Positions 5,978-9,979 of a stretch of 9,979 nucleotides of DNA are shown piece after piece. Position numbers and translations under genes: made by a program. Every line of letters starts with the position of its first letter. The first letter of the stretch is position 1. A model generated the notes under the pieces. The model was given only the letters and a program-made list of their open reading frames with translations, was not told the origin of the DNA and did no database searches. Source of the DNA: Kiritimatiellia bacterium (GTDB lineage Bacteria > Verrucomicrobiota > Kiritimatiellia > RFP12 > UBA3636); NCBI GenBank assembly GCA_017450425.1, contig JAFSUV010000172.1:1-9979 (forward strand), given 5' to 3'.

Positions 5978-7825
5978 TTAGTCCGCAGCGCCCTTCGCCG
6001 CGGCGCCGCACCCGCGCCGCCCGATGGCGGCGCGCATGGCGAACAGGACGACGAGCATGAGCACGATCGCCACCGGAAGCGCGATCTCCCACTTGCCGCA
6101 GAACGGCGCGGCGATGTACGCGACGAACGAAACCGCCGCCACCAGAAGCGCGTACGGAAGCTGCGTGTTCACATGGTTCACGTGGTTGCAGCCCGCGCCG
6201 GCGCTGGCCATGATCGTCGTGTCGGAAATGGGCGAGCAGTGGTCGCCGCAGACGGCGCCGGCCATGCAGGCCGACACGCAGATGATGGTGCTCTCCGGGG
6301 CGGGGGCGGCCGCGAGGACGATCGGGATGAGGATGCCGAACGTGCCCCACGACGTGCCGGTCGAGAACGCGAGCACGATCGCCACGAGGAAGATGATCGC
6401 CGGCAGGAAGTTGTACAGCGCGGCCGCAGGGCCGTTGATGAGCTGCGAAATGAACACCTTCGCGCCGAGCGAATCGGTCATGGCCTTGAGGGTCCAGGCC
6501 GAGCAGAGGATCAGAATCGCGGGCACCATGGCCTTGAAGCCTTCCGGCAGGGAGTCCATGCAGTCCTTGAAGGAAATCACGCGGCGGCAGAGGAAATAGG
6601 CGACGGCGAAAACGATCGCCACCGCAGAGCCGTAAACGAGGCCCACCGAAGCGTCCGAATCGGAGAACGCCTGGATGAAGCCCGGCTTGTCCTCGCCAAA
6701 GTAGCCGCCGGAGTAGATCAGGCCCACGACGCATGCCGCGATGAGGACGACCACCGGCACCACCAGATCCCAGACCCTGCCCTTCGGGTTGGCGTCGGCG
6801 AACTCGTCGGCGCCGACGACGCCGCCGGAAGTGTACAGATCGCCCTTCAGCGCGGTTTCCTCGTGCTTGCGCATGGAGCCGAAGTCAAACCCGGAAATGG
6901 CGAAAAAGAACATCGCCACGATGGTGAGGATGGCGTAGAAGTTCCACGGGATGGCGTTGATGAAGAGCGAGAAGCCGCTCTCCGCGCCGGCGCCCTTGGC
7001 AAAGCCCGCCACTGCGGCGGCCCAGCTTGAAACGGGGGCGATGATGCAAATCGGCGCGGCCGTGGCGTCGATGAGATACGCGAGTTTCGCGCGCGACACC
7101 TTCTTGGCGTCGGTGACGGGCTTCATGACGGAGCCGACGGTAAGGCAGTTGAAGTAGTCGTCAACGAAGATGAGCATGCCGAGGATGATGGTGCAGACCT
7201 GGGCGCCCACGCGGCTGCGGATGTGGGTGGAGGCCCAGCGGCCGAACGCCGCCGAGGCTCCGGTCTTGTTCATCATGGCGACCAGCGCGCCGAGGAGGAC
7301 GAGAAACACGAGGATGCCCACGTTGTAGGCGTCGGCGGCGGAGCCGATGTAGCCGTCGGAAAAGACGTGCGTCACCGTGCCCTCGAAGGAGAACCGCGAC
7401 CAGATGAGGCCGCCGGAGACGATGCCGATGAAAAGCGACGAATACACCTCCTTCGTGACGAGGGCGAGCACGATCGCGAGCACCGGCGGGAAAATCGCCC
7501 AAAACGTACCGTAGAAAGGCTTTTCGAGGCGGACGGTCGCGAGCGCCATTTCGATGTTCGCGGCGAACTCGGGGTCGTTCTGCACGTTGTCCGCATAATC
7601 GTCGATGTACGTTTGGGCGGCTTCGGCGTCCGCAAGGTCGGGCGCGTCGGGAGCGGCTTCGGCGGGCGCGCTTTCGGCGGCCGCGGTTTCCGCGGAGGCT
7701 GCGGTTTCGACCGTCGCCGTGGCGGCGGCCGCTGTCTGCGCTGCGTCCTGCGCAGCGGCTGTCGGCGACAGCGCCGTCGCGAACGCGACGAGGACGAACG
7801 CTGCGGCGCAATGGAGGATTTTCAT
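5978..7825 (-). CDS. nhaC: NhaC-family Na+/H+ antiporter with signal-peptide-like, Ala/Glu-rich N-terminal extension
   Basis: This is a cytoplasmic-membrane Na+/H+ antiporter, used for sodium expulsion and pH homeostasis. From the ATG at 7825 it has 615 residues, longer than common NhaC proteins (about 460-520). Residues 1-26 look like a signal peptide: K2, a hydrophobic core of about 7-20, then PTAAAQ with an AxA-type cleavage site. Residues 27-65 are low complexity (Ala, Glu, Thr, Pro, Asp), followed by an acidic stretch up to about 100. The antiporter core starts near 105, with about eleven or twelve hydrophobic segments. Conserved blocks are FVDDYFNCLTVG (220-231), IDATAAPICIIAPVSSW (252-268), STGTSWGTFGILIP (488-501) and CGDHCSPISDTTIMAS (526-541). 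No Shine-Dalgarno is seen; the ATG follows an A/C-rich, probably unstructured leader. An ATG at 7876 in the same frame lies inside the -10 box and is rejected. azlC follows after 16 bp, so the three transporter genes probably share one transcript. Confidence 0.94.
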   Translation of the reverse strand: MKILHCAAAFVLVAFATALSPTAAAQDAAQTAAAATATVETAASAETAAAESAPAEAAPDAPDLADAEAAQTYIDDYADNVQNDPEFAANIEMALATVRLEKPFYGTFWAIFPPVLAIVLALVTKEVYSSLFIGIVSGGLIWSRFSFEGTVTHVFSDGYIGSAADAYNVGILVFLVLLGALVAMMNKTGASAAFGRWASTHIRSRVGAQVCTIILGMLIFVDDYFNCLTVGSVMKPVTDAKKVSRAKLAYLIDATAAPICIIAPVSSWAAAVAGFAKGAGAESGFSLFINAIPWNFYAILTIVAMFFFAISGFDFGSMRKHEETALKGDLYTSGGVVGADEFADANPKGRVWDLVVPVVVLIAACVVGLIYSGGYFGEDKPGFIQAFSDSDASVGLVYGSAVAIVFAVAYFLCRRVISFKDCMDSLPEGFKAMVPAILILCSAWTLKAMTDSLGAKVFISQLINGPAAALYNFLPAIIFLVAIVLAFSTGTSWGTFGILIPIVLAAAPAPESTIICVSACMAGAVCGDHCSPISDTTIMASAGAGCNHVNHVNTQLPYALLVAAVSFVAYIAAPFCGKWEIALPVAIVLMLVVLFAMRAAIGRRGCGAAAKGAAD

Positions 7826-7864
7826 GGTTTTCGTGTTTTGTGTTTGCCGGAATGAAGCCGGACG

Positions 7865-7885
7865 GCGGGGAATCATACTCCCCGC
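7865..7885. promoter_or_regulatory. Perfect 7-bp inverted repeat centred on the nhaC -10 box (operator candidate)
   Basis: On the plus strand GCGGGGA (7865-7871) and TCCCCGC (7879-7885) are exact reverse complements around a 7-base centre (7872-7878) that holds the complete -10 hexamer. A dimeric repressor bound here would block open-complex formation. RNA starting near 7865 would not contain the hairpin, so a DNA-level role fits better than an RNA-level one. The binding protein is unknown and no regulator gene lies in the window. Confidence 0.5.
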
Positions 7886-7901
7886 GCCGACCGGCAGTCA
7901 A
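7872..7901 (-). promoter_or_regulatory. Sigma70-type promoter of nhaC-azlC-azlD
   Basis: On the minus strand TTGACT (7901-7896, five of six) and TATGAT (7877-7872, five of six) are 18 bp apart. This is the best promoter in the window. The predicted start is near 7865, giving a leader of about 40 bases that ends in an A/C-rich stretch before the ATG. The -10 box contains the upstream in-frame ATG at 7876, which argues for the nhaC start at 7825. Confidence 0.75.
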
Positions 7902-7902
7902 G

Positions 7903-7920
7903 AAAAAACGCGGCGGCGCG
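7903..7920 (-). terminator. Weak intrinsic terminator after purL
   Basis: Directly after the purL TAG, the minus strand reads CGCG, CCGC, CGCG and then six T's (7908-7903). The hairpin is only four GC pairs with a four-base loop, but the T-run is clean. The T-run is followed almost at once by the -35 of the nhaC promoter. Termination is probably partial. Confidence 0.4.
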
Positions 7921-9979
7921 CTAACCGACGAAGGCGCGGGCGTTGCGGAACATCCGCAGCCACGGCCCGGCTTCGCCGTCGCAGAAGCCGTCCGGGCGGT
8001 AGGAAAGCTGGACGGAGCGGAAGCCGCGCTCCGGGTGCGGCATCATGATGGTGGCGCGCCCGTCCCGGGTCGTAAAGCCCGTAAGCCCGCCCGCCGAGCC
8101 GTTCGGATTGAACGGGTAGCGCTCGGTTGGCGCGCCGGAATTGTCCACGTAGCGCAGCGCGGCGCACTCGTCCATGAGAAGCCGCATCCTGGCGTCTTCC
8201 GTCTCGAACCGCGCGAAGCCCTCGCCGTGCGCGACGGCGATCGGGATGCGCGAGCCTTCCATGCCGCGCAGCAAAACGGACGGCGAGCGCATCACTTCGA
8301 CTGTGGCGTAGCGGGCCTCGAAGCGCGTGGAGCGGTTGTGTATGAAGCGCGGCCAGTCTTCCGCGCCCGGGATGATGGAGCGCAGCTGCGAAACCATCTG
8401 GCAGCCGTTGCAGACGCCGAGCGTGAACGTCTCCGGACGCGCGAAAAACGCCGCGAAGGCGTCGCGCAGCTTCGCGTTGTGCAGTATCGTGCCGGCCCAG
8501 CCCGAACCCGCGCCGAGCACGTCGCCGTAGCTGAAGCCGCCGCACGCGGCGAGCCCGGCGAACCGCGCGAGCGACTCCCGGCCTTCGACGAGATCCGTCA
8601 CGTGCACGTCAACGGCCTCGAACCCCGCCGCGTCGAACGCCGCGGCCATTTCGACGTGGCCGTTGACCCCCTCTTCGCGGAAAATCGCGACGCGCGGCCG
8701 CGCCGAGGCGTTGGCGATCACCGGGAGCGACGCCGGATCGTACGTCATCTCGAACGAAAGCCCCGGATCGCGCTCGTCCGCAGCGGCCTGGCGCTCCGCA
8801 GCGGCGCTCTCCGGATTGTCCCTCAGTTCGCGCATGCAGGCCGAAGTCTCGCTCCACGCCGAGCGCAGCCGCGCGATCGACACGTCGAGCTTCACGGTTT
8901 CGCCGAACTTCGCCGAGAGGAACCGCGAATCCGGCGTGACGGAACCGAGCCGGACGAAGGAAAGGCCCGCGCCGAAGAAGGCGGACTCCACGGCCGAAAG
9001 ATCGACGTCCGCGACCTGAAGCACCATGCCCGGCTCTTCGGCGAAAAGGGCGGCGAGCGTTTCCTGCTGCGTTCCGGACTGCGCGAACTTGAGACGCACG
9101 CCGCACCCGCCCGCCATCGCCATCTCCGCCACGGCGACGGCGAGGCCGCCGTCGGAAACGTCGTGCGCGGCGAGTATGCGGCCTTCCTTCAGAAGGCGCT
9201 GGAACACCGGCCAGAACGCGACGAGCGCCTTCGGATCGGCGAAATCCGGCACGTCCCCGCCGAGCATCCCCCAGCACTGCGCAAGGACGGATCCGCCGAG
9301 GCGGCGCAGGCCGCCGGAGAAATCGACAAGCGCGAGCGATGTGCCGCCGCGGCGCTTGAGATCGGGGGTGACGCCGACCGAGACGTCCGGCACCGGGCCG
9401 AAGGCGGACACCACGAGCGATACGGGCGAAAGCTGCGTCCTGCCGTCCCACACGGTTGACATCGAGCACGAATCCTTGCCGACGGGGATCGAAAGCCCCG
9501 CCGCCGGGCAGAAGTCTTCGGCGACCGCCTTCACGGTGTCGAACAGGGCCGCGTCCTGCCCCGGCTGGCCGCACGCGGCCATCCAGTTGGCGGAGAGTTT
9601 CACCTGCCCCAATTCGGGGACGCCGGCCGAGGCGAGGTTCAGGACCGCCTCGGCCACGGCGAGGCGGCCGGAGGCCGGTGCGTCCGCCACCGCGACCGGC
9701 GAGCGCTCGCCGCACGCCATGGCGGAGCCTTCGAGGCCGTGGTAGCCGAGCGTCACGACCGCGTTGTCCGCCACCGGGAGTTGCCACGGGCCGCACATCT
9801 GGTCCCGGTGGACCCGCCCCGTCACGGTGCGGTCGGCGATCGTTATGAGGAACGTCTTGTCCGCGACCGTCGGATTGGACAGGACTCGCAGCAGCGCGTC
9901 GAGGGCGTCCGGCGCAACCGGGCGCTCGACGCCTTGCGGGGCGGCCGCCGCGGCGTCGTCGCCGCCGGAAGGCGCGCCG
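7921..9979 (-). CDS. purL: Phosphoribosylformylglycinamidine synthase, long single-chain PurL (N-terminal half outside the window)
   Basis: PurL converts FGAR, glutamine and ATP to FGAM, the fourth step of de novo purine synthesis, in the cytosol. The frame is open from the right edge to the TAG at 7921, giving 685 residues. The long PurL type has about 1,300, so roughly the C-terminal half is seen. Visible first is the second synthase half: ADRTVTGRVHRDQMCGPWQ (48-66), KLSANWMA (127-134), PVGKDSCSMS (165-174) and HDVSDGG (272-278). The class I glutamine amidotransferase domain runs from about 428 to the end: GGFSYGDVLGAGSGW (480-494), the nucleophile C523 in GVCNGCQ, and the catalytic pair H648 and E650 in MMPHPER. 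It ends FRNARAFVG, like E. coli PurL. This is the form that carries synthase and glutaminase on one chain and needs no PurS or PurQ. The start codon is not in the window. Nothing looks broken. Confidence 0.98.
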   Translation of the reverse strand, partial: GAPSGGDDAAAAAPQGVERPVAPDALDALLRVLSNPTVADKTFLITIADRTVTGRVHRDQMCGPWQLPVADNAVVTLGYHGLEGSAMACGERSPVAVADAPASGRLAVAEAVLNLASAGVPELGQVKLSANWMAACGQPGQDAALFDTVKAVAEDFCPAAGLSIPVGKDSCSMSTVWDGRTQLSPVSLVVSAFGPVPDVSVGVTPDLKRRGGTSLALVDFSGGLRRLGGSVLAQCWGMLGGDVPDFADPKALVAFWPVFQRLLKEGRILAAHDVSDGGLAVAVAEMAMAGGCGVRLKFAQSGTQQETLAALFAEEPGMVLQVADVDLSAVESAFFGAGLSFVRLGSVTPDSRFLSAKFGETVKLDVSIARLRSAWSETSACMRELRDNPESAAAERQAAADERDPGLSFEMTYDPASLPVIANASARPRVAIFREEGVNGHVEMAAAFDAAGFEAVDVHVTDLVEGRESLARFAGLAACGGFSYGDVLGAGSGWAGTILHNAKLRDAFAAFFARPETFTLGVCNGCQMVSQLRSIIPGAEDWPRFIHNRSTRFEARYATVEVMRSPSVLLRGMEGSRIPIAVAHGEGFARFETEDARMRLLMDECAALRYVDNSGAPTERYPFNPNGSAGGLTGFTTRDGRATIMMPHPERGFRSVQLSYRPDGFCDGEAGPWLRMFRNARAFVG

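Noticed and set aside
4312..6060. Long plus-strand open frames (4212-5378 and 4312-6060) over the hydrolase and azlCD
   Set aside because: Both give Arg-rich, low-complexity translations typical of out-of-frame GC-rich DNA, and both run across well-supported genes on either strand.
5564..7030. A 488-residue plus-strand open frame opposite azlC and nhaC
   Set aside because: It is in codon register with nhaC. The translation is full of Arg, His and Asp in irregular runs, as expected for an antisense shadow of a membrane protein.
7847..7861. CCGG-N7-CCGG hairpin in the nhaC leader as a riboswitch or attenuator
   Set aside because: Only four pairs, with no alternative structure, no leader peptide and no T-run. 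The leader of about 40 bases is too short for a known riboswitch.
7826..7876. Upstream in-frame ATG at 7876 as the nhaC start
   Set aside because: This ATG lies inside the -10 hexamer, so it would not be on the mRNA. It would also put 17 polar residues ahead of an otherwise normal signal peptide.
7840..9459. A 539-residue plus-strand open frame opposite purL
   Set aside because: It is in codon register with purL, which is unmistakable by motif. The antisense translation has no recognisable domain.
1..9979. A defence island, mobile element or biosynthetic cluster
   Set aside because: No transposase, integrase, repeat array, toxin-antitoxin pair, nuclease-helicase set or carrier-protein motif was found in either strand. 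All genes fit core metabolism, RNA upkeep or transport.

Overview
This is a GC-rich, tightly packed bacterial chromosome segment with eight protein genes. Two of them, purN at the left edge and purL at the right edge, run off the window. I saw no mobile element, CRISPR array, tRNA, rRNA or riboswitch. Codon use looks uniform, with G/C at third positions and almost no TTA, CTA or TCA, so nothing suggests recent transfer. The gene set is ordinary housekeeping: purine synthesis, the YchF/OLA1 GTPase, RNase Y and transporters. The source is a GC-rich bacterium with the long single-chain type of PurL and with RNase Y. A PVC-group (Verrucomicrobiota/Kiritimatiellota-like) member is possible, but that is a weak inference from gene style only.

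Layout, left to right. (1) purN (minus, partial, 1-502) diverges from a HAD-IIA/NagD-like phosphatase (plus, 557-1348) across 54 bp. That gap holds two back-to-back extended -10 boxes placed so close to the two ATGs that both messages may be leaderless. (2) The plus-strand run continues with ychF (1409-2509), which has its own likely promoter, and rny (2597-4174). A small predicted metal-dependent hydrolase of unknown substrate (4199-4945) follows rny after 24 bp. (3) This run meets the minus-strand transporters tail to tail with only 9 bp between stop codons. (4) On the minus strand, in transcription order, come the 3' half of purL (9979-7921), a weak terminator, a good sigma70-type promoter, nhaC (7825-5978), azlC (5961-5251) and azlD (5254-4955). 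azlC and azlD overlap by four bases.

How the genes work together. PurN and PurL carry out the third and fourth steps of de novo IMP synthesis: GAR to FGAR, then FGAR to FGAM. The Na+/H+ antiporter NhaC and the AzlCD amino-acid exporter probably share one transcript. RNase Y starts mRNA decay at the membrane, and YchF is a ribosome-associated ATPase, so the central plus-strand block leans towards RNA and translation upkeep.

I did not find a convincing new multi-gene system. The items most worth a second look are a perfect 7-bp inverted repeat centred on the nhaC -10 box, the secreted or membrane-anchored low-complexity head on NhaC, the possible leaderless divergent pair purN/HAD, and the unassigned hydrolase behind rny.
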